Origin: Deinococcus planocerae
GTDB taxonomy: Bacteria > Deinococcota > Deinococci > Deinococcales > Deinococcaceae
Assembly: GCF_002869765.1 (NCBI RefSeq)
Contig: NZ_PNOR01000001.1
Span: forward strand, 1 to 64,000
Direction of reading: 5' to 3'
DNA length: 64,000 nt
The notes below the pieces were generated by a model that did not search any database, had not been told where the DNA came from, and saw only the letters and a list, made by a program, of their open reading frames with translations. How positions within the stretch are numbered: the stretch's first letter is position 1; the number at the start of each line of letters is the position of its first letter. Positions 33,123 to 41,998 of this stretch are shown in pieces. Made by a program: the position numbers and the translations under genes.

Positions 33123-34253
33123 ATGACCGACAGCTGGGACCGCCACCTCGTCATCGGCGAGGAGATTACCCCCAACAAAGTGGCCGTGCGGGTCGACGAC
33201 CGCTTCTTCACGGTCAGCCGCACGGTCGCCACCCAGTTCCAGGCGCTAGTTGACGGCCGCGTTACCACCGAACAGGACGCCACTGTTCAGGCGCTCCACG
33301 CACGTTTTTCGCTCGGGCAGGCACGCATCCTCAGCGATAACCTGAGGTCATTTCTCGTCCCGGTCGCGCCGACCCAGCAGCTCTTTCAACAGATCCGACG
33401 TGGTTTCGTCAAATTGCCCCTGTACACGCCGGGGGACCATTTCGTGAGACAACTCAGGGGCCGCGTGATCACCCCGCTCAGCACGCTCCTGTTCGCCCTG
33501 ATGAGTACAGCCACCCTGGTGATTTGCGCGGCCAAAGCCCCTCACCTTCCCATGGCCACGTCCCTCAACCAGTTTCCCCTGCCGACGTTGATCGCCGTGT
33601 GGGCACTTCTGACCGTCACGACCTTCATCCACGAATTCGGCCATGCGGTTATCGCGGCCCACTACGGCATCCAACCCCGCAGCATGGGCGTCGCCCTGTT
33701 CCTGCTCCAGCCTGCCGGCTACGTCGATGTCAGCAACGGCTGGCTCAGCAGCCGCCACCACCGCATCATGGTGGCCCTGGGCGGCTTCATCTTCCAGATG
33801 ATTCCTCTGTTCATCGCCAGCGTGGCCTGGCTGGTGACCGACCAGGCCCTCCTCGGCCTCTACTGCCTGTCCAGCATCGGGATCATGGTCCTGAACACGG
33901 TTCCGCTGGTCCGCACGGACGGGTACTGGATCCTGGCGAACTTCATCAACGAACCCAACCTCCTCCAGCAGGTCACCAGAGCGGGACTGGGTGTCCTGCG
34001 CGCGCCCGGCAGCTACCTCACCCTGGGCGTGAAACCGCAGATTTACGCGGTGACCGGCCTGGCCTCCATCGTCTACACCCTGGGCATGTACCTGCTCGGA
34101 TTCGGCCTGCTGGTCTCCCGGCTTCCTATGACCGCACAACGTTTCGCACTCCCCGTGAGCGCCGCCGCGCTGCTGATCCACGCGGCTTCCCAGGGCCTGC
34201 GCCGCCTTCCCCGCCGGCGTCCGGCCCTGCGCAGGGAAAGAGGGACCCTATGA
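33123..34253 (+). CDS. Membrane M50 (site-2) protease with PqqD-like N terminus
   Basis: A 376-residue protein. Residues 1-80 (NKVAVRVDDRFFTVSRTVAT) resemble the PqqD/RRE-like winged helix that binds peptide leaders. The rest has about six membrane helices with the zinc motif FIHEFGHAVIAAHYG (His170, Glu171, His174) and the partner motif NTVPLVRTDGYW (258-269, the site-2 NxxPxxxxDG pattern). It probably cuts precursor peptides at or in the membrane. ATG 33123 is used; GTG 33072 in frame is an alternative. A 5-codon ORF (33109-33126) with GGAGGAA upstream ends in an ATGA overlapping this start, suggesting translational coupling. Its stop overlaps the ThiF-like gene by 4 bases. Confidence 0.85.
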   Translation: MTDSWDRHLVIGEEITPNKVAVRVDDRFFTVSRTVATQFQALVDGRVTTEQDATVQALHARFSLGQARILSDNLRSFLVPVAPTQQLFQQIRRGFVKLPLYTPGDHFVRQLRGRVITPLSTLLFALMSTATLVICAAKAPHLPMATSLNQFPLPTLIAVWALLTVTTFIHEFGHAVIAAHYGIQPRSMGVALFLLQPAGYVDVSNGWLSSRHHRIMVALGGFIFQMIPLFIASVAWLVTDQALLGLYCLSSIGIMVLNTVPLVRTDGYWILANFINEPNLLQQVTRAGLGVLRAPGSYLTLGVKPQIYAVTGLASIVYTLGMYLLGFGLLVSRLPMTAQRFALPVSAAALLIHAASQGLRRLPRRRPALRRERGTL

Positions 34254-35185
34254 TCGCCAAGCGTTACGTCAACCCCTTCAAGTACCGGGCGCGATACGAC
34301 AGCAGGCTGATGCTCGGCTCTCCCCACAGCAACGTCAGCCTGCCGTACCGCCGGGAGCTGGAATTCATCATCCGCGACCGAGAGGTCAGCGAACAGACTC
34401 TCAACCGGCTGAGCGATCAAGAACGCCATGTGCTGGAGCGAGAAAGGGTCCTGATCGACTGGGTGCCCCGCAACGATCACCTGCTGGACCGGCAACTGGG
34501 GTTCTTCTCGCTGTGTGTGGACGAACCCCAGGACGTTCAGCAGCGCCTCTCCAACGCCACCGTGGCCATTCTCGGCCTGGGCGGGTTGGGTTCGCAGGCC
34601 GCCTATCTGCTGGCGACCGCCGGCGTCGGCAAGCTCGTCATCGTGGATTACGACGTGATCGAGCGCTCGAACCTGAACCGTCAGGTGCTCTACAACGAGG
34701 ACAACCTGGGGCAGCTCAAGACGGACGCAGCCGAGGCCGCCTTGAAGCGGCTGAACCCGCACCTGGCCATCGAGAAGCACAACGCGCACCTGCTCTCCAA
34801 GAGCGTGATCCAGGACATCGTGCGGGGCGCCGACTTCGTGGTCCGTGCGGTCGATCAGCCGTTCCACGTGGCCTTTGAAGTCGACGACGCCTGCCGGGAG
34901 CTCGGCATCCCGCACCTGGGGGGCGGCTTCGCCGAGACCACCTGCGTCGCCGGACCGTTGTGCCTTCCGAACAGCACCCCCCTCCAGGCGACCATCGCCG
35001 GACACGACTTCGTGACCCCGGAATACTTCAAGGGTCCCATCATGGGCCCGCTGGCGTTCTGGCTGTCCTCTGTCATCGTCTCGGACGTGCTGCGCTACCT
35101 CACGCGCCTGGGCCAGCCGATGCTCGTCGGCCGGATCCTGGTGCTGGACTGGCTGAGCGGCAAGATGTTCGTGCAGGACGCCTGA
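34250..35185 (+). CDS. ThiF/MccB-type adenylating enzyme
   Basis: A 311-residue E1-like enzyme. About residues 1-98 form an N-terminal domain in the place where MccB has its peptide-binding clamp. The Rossmann fold has GLGGLGS (109-115), Asp133 in IVDYDVIERSNLNRQ with Arg144, and Lys157 in GQLKTDA, the adenylation residues of this family. No zinc Cys pairs and no obvious catalytic Cys loop are seen. MccB-type enzymes activate a peptide C-terminal carboxylate with ATP; here the likely substrates are the two upstream peptides, whose tails end in Cys-Thr-Ser and Gly-Cys. The exact modification is unknown. Confidence 0.85.
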   Translation: MIAKRYVNPFKYRARYDSRLMLGSPHSNVSLPYRRELEFIIRDREVSEQTLNRLSDQERHVLERERVLIDWVPRNDHLLDRQLGFFSLCVDEPQDVQQRLSNATVAILGLGGLGSQAAYLLATAGVGKLVIVDYDVIERSNLNRQVLYNEDNLGQLKTDAAEAALKRLNPHLAIEKHNAHLLSKSVIQDIVRGADFVVRAVDQPFHVAFEVDDACRELGIPHLGGGFAETTCVAGPLCLPNSTPLQATIAGHDFVTPEYFKGPIMGPLAFWLSSVIVSDVLRYLTRLGQPMLVGRILVLDWLSGKMFVQDA

Positions 35186-35197
35186 TCGGGGAGCCTG

Positions 35198-35569
35198 ATG
35201 AAGCTCACTGCCATGCTGTACCTCGCGGGCACCCTGTGCGGAGCAGCGCTCGCCCTCATGGACGCGCTTCAGGTAAACCGCAACGGGGAAATCCTCGCCT
35301 ACCTTCTCGTCCTGAGCGCCCTGTGCGCCGTGCCCACCCGCCAGGCCCGCGGATACGTCGTGAACGGGACCACCGGGCTGCTGCTCCATCTGGGGTTCGG
35401 CGTAGTCTTCTCGGTCGGCTACATCCTCCACAGCCTCCCGAACGTCTTTGTCAGCGCGGGCACCTGCCTGCTGGGCCTCGCCCTGCTCTGTACCGGCGTG
35501 GCTCTGGGCATCGGTGCCGTGAACTGGAGTCTGTGGGCACCGCACTACCAGCATCTGGAGGCCGTATGA
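35198..35569 (+). CDS. Small membrane protein of the peptide locus
   Basis: A 123-residue protein with four predicted helices (about 5-20, 30-46, 58-78, 85-107). ATG 35198 follows GGGGAG. Unknown family. Its stop overlaps the next membrane gene by 4 bases. It may take part in immunity, processing or export. Confidence 0.7.
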   Translation: MKLTAMLYLAGTLCGAALALMDALQVNRNGEILAYLLVLSALCAVPTRQARGYVVNGTTGLLLHLGFGVVFSVGYILHSLPNVFVSAGTCLLGLALLCTGVALGIGAVNWSLWAPHYQHLEAV

Positions 35570-36129
35570 TCGCCACCACCGCCCCGACCCTGACGCGTTC
35601 CGCCGGACGCCCGCCGCTCGCCCTGGTGGTGATCGCCGGGGTGCTGCGCGGCCTCACGGGCGCCGTCGTGTTCTTCAACCTGTTCGAAAAAATGCCGCTG
35701 GGCGTGATCCCCTTCGTGTTCGCGCTGTTCGGGGGCATCCTCGGAAATTTCCTGTTCCTCGCGGTGGTGGGGCTGATCTACAGCCTGCTGACGGCCACCG
35801 GCACCCGCGCCTACACGCTCTACGCCCGCACCTTCATCATCGCCATTCCGCTGTACCTGCTGATCCTGCCCGCGTTGATCGTGTTGATGCCGCTGCTGCC
35901 CGCCGACGCCTCGTTCTCCAGCGTGCAGGGGGCGCAGCACGTCATCGCGGAACTCCGGACCAGCGTCGCCATGCAGGTGTACCGCTACGCGCAACTGACC
36001 ATGTTCGCCGCACAGGTGATCTACCTCACCCGCCTCTTCCGGCCCTTCGCGCCCGGCGGGCGGGTCTGGATCGCCGCGAGCCTCTGCCTGGCCCTGTACG
36101 GCCTGCTGTTTTTCCTCGGCGTCATATGA
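35566..36129 (+). CDS. Membrane protein of the peptide locus
   Basis: A 187-residue protein with about five helices; segments FVFALFGGILGNFLFLAVVG and FIIAIPLYLLILPALIVLMP are clearly membrane-spanning. The fold has some likeness to YIP1-type small integral proteins but I cannot confirm it. It is embedded in the operon by 4-base overlaps on both sides. Confidence 0.7.
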   Translation: MIATTAPTLTRSAGRPPLALVVIAGVLRGLTGAVVFFNLFEKMPLGVIPFVFALFGGILGNFLFLAVVGLIYSLLTATGTRAYTLYARTFIIAIPLYLLILPALIVLMPLLPADASFSSVQGAQHVIAELRTSVAMQVYRYAQLTMFAAQVIYLTRLFRPFAPGGRVWIAASLCLALYGLLFFLGVI

Positions 36130-37412
36130 GCCAACTGGAGATGCGGTCCGGCCTGGACGCCCTGGAAGCGCCCACGACCTCTCCACTGCCGGCACGGGGC
36201 GGGCGATCCGGGCGGGTGTGGCTGTGGGCGGCGTTCCTGGTGGTGATAGGTCTCGTCACGGTCACAGCGGTCGAAATGAAACTGCGCGCGCCGCTGCCAC
36301 AGCGCATCGTGGTGCAGCCCGTCAGACAGGCGACCTTTGCCCAGCAGGTGCAGGGAACCGGGGTGGTCGAATCGCAGCTGATCAGCGTGACCTTCCCCAC
36401 GCCCGGCCGCGTGAAGGCTGTCTATGTTCACGCCGGTCAGCGGGTCCGGCAGCAGCAGCCGCTGGCCGCCCTGGACAATGCCCTGCTGCCCTCCACCCTG
36501 GGCACCGCCCAAAACACCCTCGCCGACAGCGAGGTGCGTCTCCAGGCGGAACAGGCGCGGCATCAGGCGGCCCTGCAAGGTCTGCAATTGCAGGTCCACA
36601 AGGCCCTGTCGGACCTCGGCACCGCCCGCAGCCTGTACGCCGTCGGCGCGATTGCGCAGCAGGATCTGGTCACCGCCCAGGACGCGGTGCAGCAGGCGCG
36701 GCTGAACATCCAGCAGGAGGATGTGACGAACCGCTCCACCGTCGCGCAGCTGAGGCAGCAGCAGGCCGCCTCGGCTCAGCAATTGCGCGAGGCGCAGGTC
36801 GACGCGGCCGACGACCTGTTGCGCTCTCCCGTGGACGGCGTGATCGCCACGGTCGGTCTCACCCCGGGCGTGAACTCTGCCGCCACGCCGGTCGAGATCG
36901 TGAAGGACCACACCGCCAAGGTGCGGGTGGACCTGCCCGAGGCGTCCTCGGCGGGCGTCCGGGTGGGGGACGTGGTCCAGCTCGTCCTGTCCACCGATCA
37001 ACAGGCACTGACCGGCGTGGTGGACCGCGTGGGCGTGGTGGCCACGGTCTCCACCAGCGGCAACGCGGTCGTCCCCGTGTACGTGCGCCTGCCCGGGGGG
37101 ACGCCGCCCCTGCGCAGCGGCCTGTCGGTGGACGCCTCCATCACCACCCTCACCATCCCGCACGCGCTGACCGTGCCCCTCGAAGCCATCGTCGAGGACG
37201 ATCCCCAGACCACCGCGACCCTCGGCAGCGCCGCGACCTGGGTCTGGGTGGTGACGCCCGCCTCCACCCTGCAAAAGCGGCGCGTCACCGTGCTCGCGCG
37301 CGACGTCAACGACGCCGCCGTGCAGGGCCTGCGGCCCGGGGAACGCATCGCCCGCACGCCCCAGGACGCCTTCCGGGACGGCCTCAGCGTGGCCGAAGAC
37401 CATGCACCCTGA
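36126..37412 (+). CDS. HlyD/MacA-like membrane fusion protein
   Basis: A 428-residue periplasmic adaptor: one N-terminal membrane helix (VWLWAAFLVVIGLVTVTAV), a lipoyl-like half (FPTPGRVKAVYVHAGQRVRQ), a long coiled-coil hairpin (about 120-235, rich in Gln, Ala and Leu), the second half (LRSPVDGVIATVGLTPGVN) and a beta-barrel end. With the two following genes it makes a MacAB-type exporter: adaptor, ATPase and FtsX-like permease. It likely exports the processed peptides. Confidence 0.85.
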   Translation: MSQLEMRSGLDALEAPTTSPLPARGGRSGRVWLWAAFLVVIGLVTVTAVEMKLRAPLPQRIVVQPVRQATFAQQVQGTGVVESQLISVTFPTPGRVKAVYVHAGQRVRQQQPLAALDNALLPSTLGTAQNTLADSEVRLQAEQARHQAALQGLQLQVHKALSDLGTARSLYAVGAIAQQDLVTAQDAVQQARLNIQQEDVTNRSTVAQLRQQQAASAQQLREAQVDAADDLLRSPVDGVIATVGLTPGVNSAATPVEIVKDHTAKVRVDLPEASSAGVRVGDVVQLVLSTDQQALTGVVDRVGVVATVSTSGNAVVPVYVRLPGGTPPLRSGLSVDASITTLTIPHALTVPLEAIVEDDPQTTATLGSAATWVWVVTPASTLQKRRVTVLARDVNDAAVQGLRPGERIARTPQDAFRDGLSVAEDHAP

Positions 37413-38172
37413 CCGCTGGCTGGGACACGCATGGCCGGGCCCACCGGCCACGGCCCTCCGCCCGGCGGTCGCCCACGCCCTGGGCACGCCGCTTTTGGTG
37501 ATGCGCGGGGTGAACAAGTGGTATCCCGGCCCCACCGCGCAGCCCGGGGACCGGGTGTGGGTGCTCCGGGACGTGCAGCTCCAGATTCACGCGGGCGAGC
37601 ATGTGGCCGTCGTGGGTCCCAGCGGCTCCGGCAAATCCACCCTGATGCACCTGCTGGGTCTGCTGGACCGGCCCAGCGACGGCAGCTACCACTTCCGGCA
37701 GCACGACGTCGTGCAGATGGACGCCGCCCAGCTCGCGCAGGCCCGCAACGCCCACATCGGCTTCGTCTTCCAGACCTTTTACCTGATGCCCAAACTCACC
37801 GTGCTGGAAAACGTGATGCTGCCGCTGCGGCTGCGGGGTGTCCCCCTCGCGGCGCGCCAGGCTACCGCCCGGCGTTACCTGGAGCGGGTCGGCCTGCTGC
37901 CCTGGCAGCACCAGCGGCCCGCGCAGTTGTCCGGCGGTCAGAAGCAGCGGGTGGTGGTGGCCCGCGCCCTGACGCAGGAGTCCAGCCTGATCCTCGCCGA
38001 CGAGCCCACGGGCAACCTGGACCGGCGGACCGGCCAGGGGGTGCTGGACCTGTTCGACGAACTGCGCGCCCAGGGCAAGACCCTGGTGATCGTGACCCAT
38101 GACCCGGACGTCGCCGAGCGGGCCCAGCGCCGCTTCCTCGTCGAGGATGGGTACGTCGAGGCGGGCTCATGA
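37402..38172 (+). CDS. MacB/LolD-type ABC ATPase
   Basis: A 256-residue ABC ATPase with Walker [11 protein letters not shown]-loop [13 protein letters not shown], signature [15 protein letters not shown] and Walker [13 protein letters not shown]. It overlaps the adaptor gene by 11 bases and the permease gene by 4. The first 33 residues are atypical, so ATG 37501 ([10 protein letters not shown]) could be the true start. It drives the FtsX-like permease. Confidence 0.9.
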   Translation: MHPDRWLGHAWPGPPATALRPAVAHALGTPLLVMRGVNKWYPGPTAQPGDRVWVLRDVQLQIHAGEHVAVVGPSGSGKSTLMHLLGLLDRPSDGSYHFRQHDVVQMDAAQLAQARNAHIGFVFQTFYLMPKLTVLENVMLPLRLRGVPLAARQATARRYLERVGLLPWQHQRPAQLSGGQKQRVVVARALTQESSLILADEPTGNLDRRTGQGVLDLFDELRAQGKTLVIVTHDPDVAERAQRRFLVEDGYVEAGS

Positions 38173-39392
38173 ACGGCCCCGGACTGCCGCCCGCCGACGC
38201 GATTCGGATGGCGTGGCAGGCCGTGTGGCAAAACCGCGCCCAGACGCTCCTGTCCGTGCTGGCGATGGGGCTCGGCACCTTTTCCATCGCCCTGATGCTG
38301 AACCTCAGCGAGCTGGCCGCGCGCGCCATCAGCAGCCAGTTCACCTCCACCATCGGCAACAGCGTCCTGGTTCAGCAGGACACCACCAACGTCGGCGAGT
38401 ACAGCGTGAAACTGAACGACGACGACGTGCGCTCGCTGTCGGGGCTGTACGGCGTGACGGCCGTGCCGCGCATCGCCGAGCCGGTCGTGTACCAGACCCC
38501 GGGCAACCGCTCCATCCCCGTGACCCTCAACGGCTCGCCCGGCGACCTCCCCCGCCTCGACCGGACCGTCACGGTGCAGTCGGGCCGCTACTTCAGCGCC
38601 TTCGAGGCGGCGACCGGCGCGGCCGTGGGGGTGCTGAACGACCAGGCCGTGCGGGACCTGTTCGGCCGCCGCGACCCCCTGGGCAAGACCGTGCTGCTCC
38701 ACTACCTGAACGGGGTGCGCGTGAACGTGGTCGTCGTGGGCGTCCTGCCGCCCGCGCCGGGCATCTTCCAGGCGCTCGGCAGCCCCCAGGTGCTGGTCCC
38801 CAACGCCCTGATCTGGCGGGTGTCGCCCACCACCCGGCGCGGCCAGTACGACGCCATCGAACTGCTCCTGACGCCCGAAGCGGTGGCGGACGACGTGGCC
38901 CAGCAGGTGCAGCGGCACCTGGACCTGCGCCACGGCCCCCACCGCTTCCGCGCCCAGTCCCTCAACGTCTTTCTGGAACTGATCGGGTCGGTGCGCAACC
39001 TGCTGGAGTTCGTGTTCGGTGCCCTGGGGGTGCTCTCCATCGTGGGCGGCAGCCTGGGCGTCATGAACGTCATGCTCTCGTCGGTCACCGAGCGCATGCA
39101 GGAAATCGGCCTCCTGATGGCCCTGGGCGGCACCGCCACCGACATCAACCGGCAGTTTCTGCTGGAGGCGTTCACCCAGTCCGCGCTGGGCAGCGTGCTG
39201 GGCGTCCTGAGCGCCAACGTGCTGGTGGCCCTGCTGGTGCTGATCGTCCCGGCCCTCGGTCCCTACCAGATCAACCCGCTCGCCACGGGCGTCTCCATCG
39301 GCATCACGCTCGTTTCCGGCCTGTTCTTCGGGGTGATGCCCGCCGCGAAGGCCGCCTCGCTCGACCCCATCACCTGCCTCCGACATGAGTAA
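38169..39392 (+). CDS. FtsX/MacB-type ABC permease
   Basis: A 407-residue permease with one N-terminal helix ([20 protein letters not shown]), a large extracytoplasmic MacB-like domain (about 50-270) and three C-terminal helices including [20 protein letters not shown], a standard FtsX-type segment. It pairs with the preceding ATPase. An 86-base gap with a separate ribosome binding site precedes the next ABC pair. Confidence 0.9.
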   Translation: MNGPGLPPADAIRMAWQAVWQNRAQTLLSVLAMGLGTFSIALMLNLSELAARAISSQFTSTIGNSVLVQQDTTNVGEYSVKLNDDDVRSLSGLYGVTAVPRIAEPVVYQTPGNRSIPVTLNGSPGDLPRLDRTVTVQSGRYFSAFEAATGAAVGVLNDQAVRDLFGRRDPLGKTVLLHYLNGVRVNVVVVGVLPPAPGIFQALGSPQVLVPNALIWRVSPTTRRGQYDAIELLLTPEAVADDVAQQVQRHLDLRHGPHRFRAQSLNVFLELIGSVRNLLEFVFGALGVLSIVGGSLGVMNVMLSSVTERMQEIGLLMALGGTATDINRQFLLEAFTQSALGSVLGVLSANVLVALLVLIVPALGPYQINPLATGVSIGITLVSGLFFGVMPAAKAASLDPITCLRHE

Positions 39393-39478
39393 GGCCCCGC
39401 CCCCACGTCCGGCCACGCTTCCGCAGAACCATCGACCCGTCCCGCTGGATTGCCGGAACCCTCCCAAGGAGAGAGCCC

Positions 39479-40300
39479 ATGACCCTGACCGCCGCACCTT
39501 CCCTGTATTCTCCCGTGCTGCCGGGCGCGTCTGTCCACGCGGCGAGCAGCGCCGTCCTGGTGGAGGCGAGCGGCCTCACCAAGCGCTACTCGCGCCGGGT
39601 CGTGGCGGTGAGTGACATCAGCTTCCAGGCCCGCGCCGGGGAGATTTTTGGCCTGCTGGGTCCCAACGGGGCGGGCAAGACCACCACGCTGCGGATGCTC
39701 GCCACGCTGCTGCCCCCCACCGAGGGCACGGCCCTGGTCAACGGACACGACATCCGCCACGCCTCGGCGGCCGTGCGCCGTGACATCGGGGTGGTCAACG
39801 GCGGCATGGGGCTGTACGACCGGCTGACGGGCCGCGAGGTGCTGGAGTACTTCGCGTCCTTTTACGGGCTGGGCCGGGCCGACACGGCGCGCCGCATCAC
39901 CGAGCTGGCCGACCAGCTTCAGATGGACGAGTTGCTCGACCGCCGCACCCGGCAGTACTCGACCGGGATGAAGCAGAAGATCGTGATTGCCCGCGCCGTC
40001 ATCCACGAGCCCAGCGTCGTGATCCTGGACGAGGCCACGAACGGGCTCGACATCATGGCGCGCCGGGCCGTCCTCGACTTCGCGCGGGCCTTCCGGCGGG
40101 CGGGCAAGACGGTGCTGTACTCCACCCACGTCATGAGCGAGGCCGAGGAACTGTGCGACCGCGCGATCATCATCCACGAGGGCCGCATCAAGGCCGAGGG
40201 GACCATCGACTGCCTCAAGGCGCGGGTCAACGCGGCGAGCCTGGAGCAGGCTTTTTTCGACCTGGTGCGCGGCCCCAAGGCCAGCGTGTTCGGTTCGTGA
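39479..40300 (+). CDS. NatA/CcmA-type ABC ATPase
   Basis: A 273-residue ATPase with Walker [17 protein letters not shown], signature [15 protein letters not shown], Walker [14 protein letters not shown] and H-loop [12 protein letters not shown]. It resembles NatA, and ATPases of bacteriocin immunity ABC systems. AAGGAGAG stands ahead of the ATG. It works with the permease encoded 13 bases downstream. Confidence 0.9.
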   Translation: MTLTAAPSLYSPVLPGASVHAASSAVLVEASGLTKRYSRRVVAVSDISFQARAGEIFGLLGPNGAGKTTTLRMLATLLPPTEGTALVNGHDIRHASAAVRRDIGVVNGGMGLYDRLTGREVLEYFASFYGLGRADTARRITELADQLQMDELLDRRTRQYSTGMKQKIVIARAVIHEPSVVILDEATNGLDIMARRAVLDFARAFRRAGKTVLYSTHVMSEAEELCDRAIIIHEGRIKAEGTIDCLKARVNAASLEQAFFDLVRGPKASVFGS

Positions 40301-40313
40301 CGGGAGCCCCCCC

Positions 40314-41534
40314 ATGCACTGGAATTACATCCTGAGAATCGTCGGCAAGGAACTGCGCTCGTCCCTGCGCGACCGCCGCACCCTGATGGCGAGCGTCTTT
40401 TTGCCGCTGGCCATGATTCCCCTGTTCCTGATCGGCTTTCCCCTGCTGATCCAGAACACCGCCCAGAGCACCGCGAACGAGCGCCAGGTCGTCGGCGTCC
40501 TGCACCTCGGGCGCCTGCCCGCCGCCCTGCGGTCGGCCCTGACCGCCGATACGGCCCAGGGCAAGGGCGTGCTGCTCGTGCCCACCAACGAGGGACTGGG
40601 CGCCGTGCGTGACGGTGACCTCGACGTGGTGATCGATCTGCCCGAAAACCTGCCGGCGGTGGCGGGCGGCGCGAGCGTGCCCATCAGGATCTACGCCAAG
40701 CTCTCCAACCAGAAGACGCGGCTCGTCGTGGGGAAGGTGACGGACGCCATCGAGGCCTACAACCGCACGCTGGTGACGGCCCGACTGCGCCAGGCCGGGC
40801 TGGGACCACAGACGCTGCAACCGGTGGTCGGGCAGCCGGTGAATGCCGCCACCCTGGCCGAGCAGCGCAGCGGCCCCTTCGCGTTCATGATTCCGTATCT
40901 CCTCACCCTGTGGCTGCTGACGGGCGGCCAGGCCCCGGCCATCGACGCGACCGCCGGGGAAAAGGAGCGCGGCACCCTGGAGGCGCTGCTCGTGACCCCC
41001 GTCTCACGCCTCGACGTGGTGATCGGCAAATTCATCGGCGTGATGATTTTCGCGGTGACGGCGAGCGTCTTCACCATCCTGGGGCTGGCCGTGGCGAGTG
41101 CGGTCGCGCGCCAGGTGCTCGGGCACGGCGAGGTGGCGCAGGCTTTCGGCGTGAACCTGGACCTGGGTCCCCAGGGAATGCTGGCCCTGAGCCTAGGCAC
41201 CCTGTCGACCGCCGCGCTGCTCGCCAGCGTGCTGCTCGCCCTGGGCATTGTTGCCCGCTCGTTCCGCGAGGCACAGACCTACGTCGCGCCGCTGGCACTT
41301 CTGATCGCGGTGCCGGCCATCAGCCTCCAGTTCGCGGACTTTCTGACCCGCGACCCCAGCCTGTACGCGGTGCCGCTGGTCGGTTCGATGTTGGTGATCC
41401 TCGACATCGTGCGCGGTGCCTGGCAGGCCCAGGCCGTTGCCCTGGCCGTCCTCGCCAACGTGCTCACCGCCGCCCTGGTGGTCGTCCTCGCCTGGCTGAG
41501 CTTTCGCCGTGAGCGCGTGCTCTTCCGGAACTGA
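40314..41534 (+). CDS. NatB-like ABC-2 permease
   Basis: A 406-residue ABC-2 permease with an N-terminal helix (TLMASVFLPLAMIPLFLIGF), an extracytoplasmic loop of about 150 residues and five or so C-terminal helices; the segment IDATAGEKERGTLEALLVTP is the diagnostic NatB/ABC-2 motif. Together with the NatA-like ATPase it may remove the mature peptide from the producer's membrane (self-immunity); that role is inferred from the locus. Confidence 0.88.
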   Translation: MHWNYILRIVGKELRSSLRDRRTLMASVFLPLAMIPLFLIGFPLLIQNTAQSTANERQVVGVLHLGRLPAALRSALTADTAQGKGVLLVPTNEGLGAVRDGDLDVVIDLPENLPAVAGGASVPIRIYAKLSNQKTRLVVGKVTDAIEAYNRTLVTARLRQAGLGPQTLQPVVGQPVNAATLAEQRSGPFAFMIPYLLTLWLLTGGQAPAIDATAGEKERGTLEALLVTPVSRLDVVIGKFIGVMIFAVTASVFTILGLAVASAVARQVLGHGEVAQAFGVNLDLGPQGMLALSLGTLSTAALLASVLLALGIVARSFREAQTYVAPLALLIAVPAISLQFADFLTRDPSLYAVPLVGSMLVILDIVRGAWQAQAVALAVLANVLTAALVVVLAWLSFRRERVLFRN

Positions 41535-41566
41535 CCAGGCCCGCTTTGCGGGTTCTTCCACTTCTG

Positions 41567-41614
41567 CTCGCCCTGAGTGCCGGTTCCCCGGGTGCTCAGG
41601 GCGAGGTTTCTCTT
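41567..41614 (+). terminator. Intrinsic terminator of the peptide/ABC operon
   Basis: Perfect 11-bp arms CTCGCCCTGAG (41567-41577) and CTCAGGGCGAG (41595-41605) are followed by GTTTCTCTT, 33 bases after the NatB-like stop. Confidence 0.65.
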
Positions 41615-41869
41615 CCGGTCACACCGCTCCCAATCCTGAATGCAGCCCAGAGGAACGCGAGCACGACCCCTGCCAGGGCCGATCAGACGGCCACCGTCCG
41701 GCTTGGGTGACCCGGAGCTGCGAGGCCGCCTCTCCCCAGGACCCAGGACGCGGCGCCCCCCCCGGCAGAAGCCACTGGCGCCCAGGCAGGCAGAGGGGGC
41801 CGTCCTCGAAGCCCTCTCGAAACTTGGGGAGCCCCGATGGAGAACGCTTGAAGGCCAGCCGACATACAG

Positions 41870-41905
41870 AAAGGGGCATCACGGGCCACCCCCGATGCCC
41901 CTTTT
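41870..41905. terminator. Bidirectional terminator
   Basis: GGGGCATC and GATGCCCC arms surround a GC-rich centre, with TTTT after the plus-strand arm and AAA before it, so it can stop transcripts from both sides. It lies 94 bases beyond the end of the minus-strand hydrolase gene. A further hairpin GGGGACGG/CCGTCCCC lies at 41943-41983. The rest of 41615-41998 shows no gene. Confidence 0.6.
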
Positions 41906-41998
41906 CCTGTCTCGCGTCCGGGTGGTGGCGACCAAAGGCGACGGGGACGGTCCATCCTCTCTGGAGGTGGCGTTCCCGTCCCCTGGTGGAAGGTGGTC

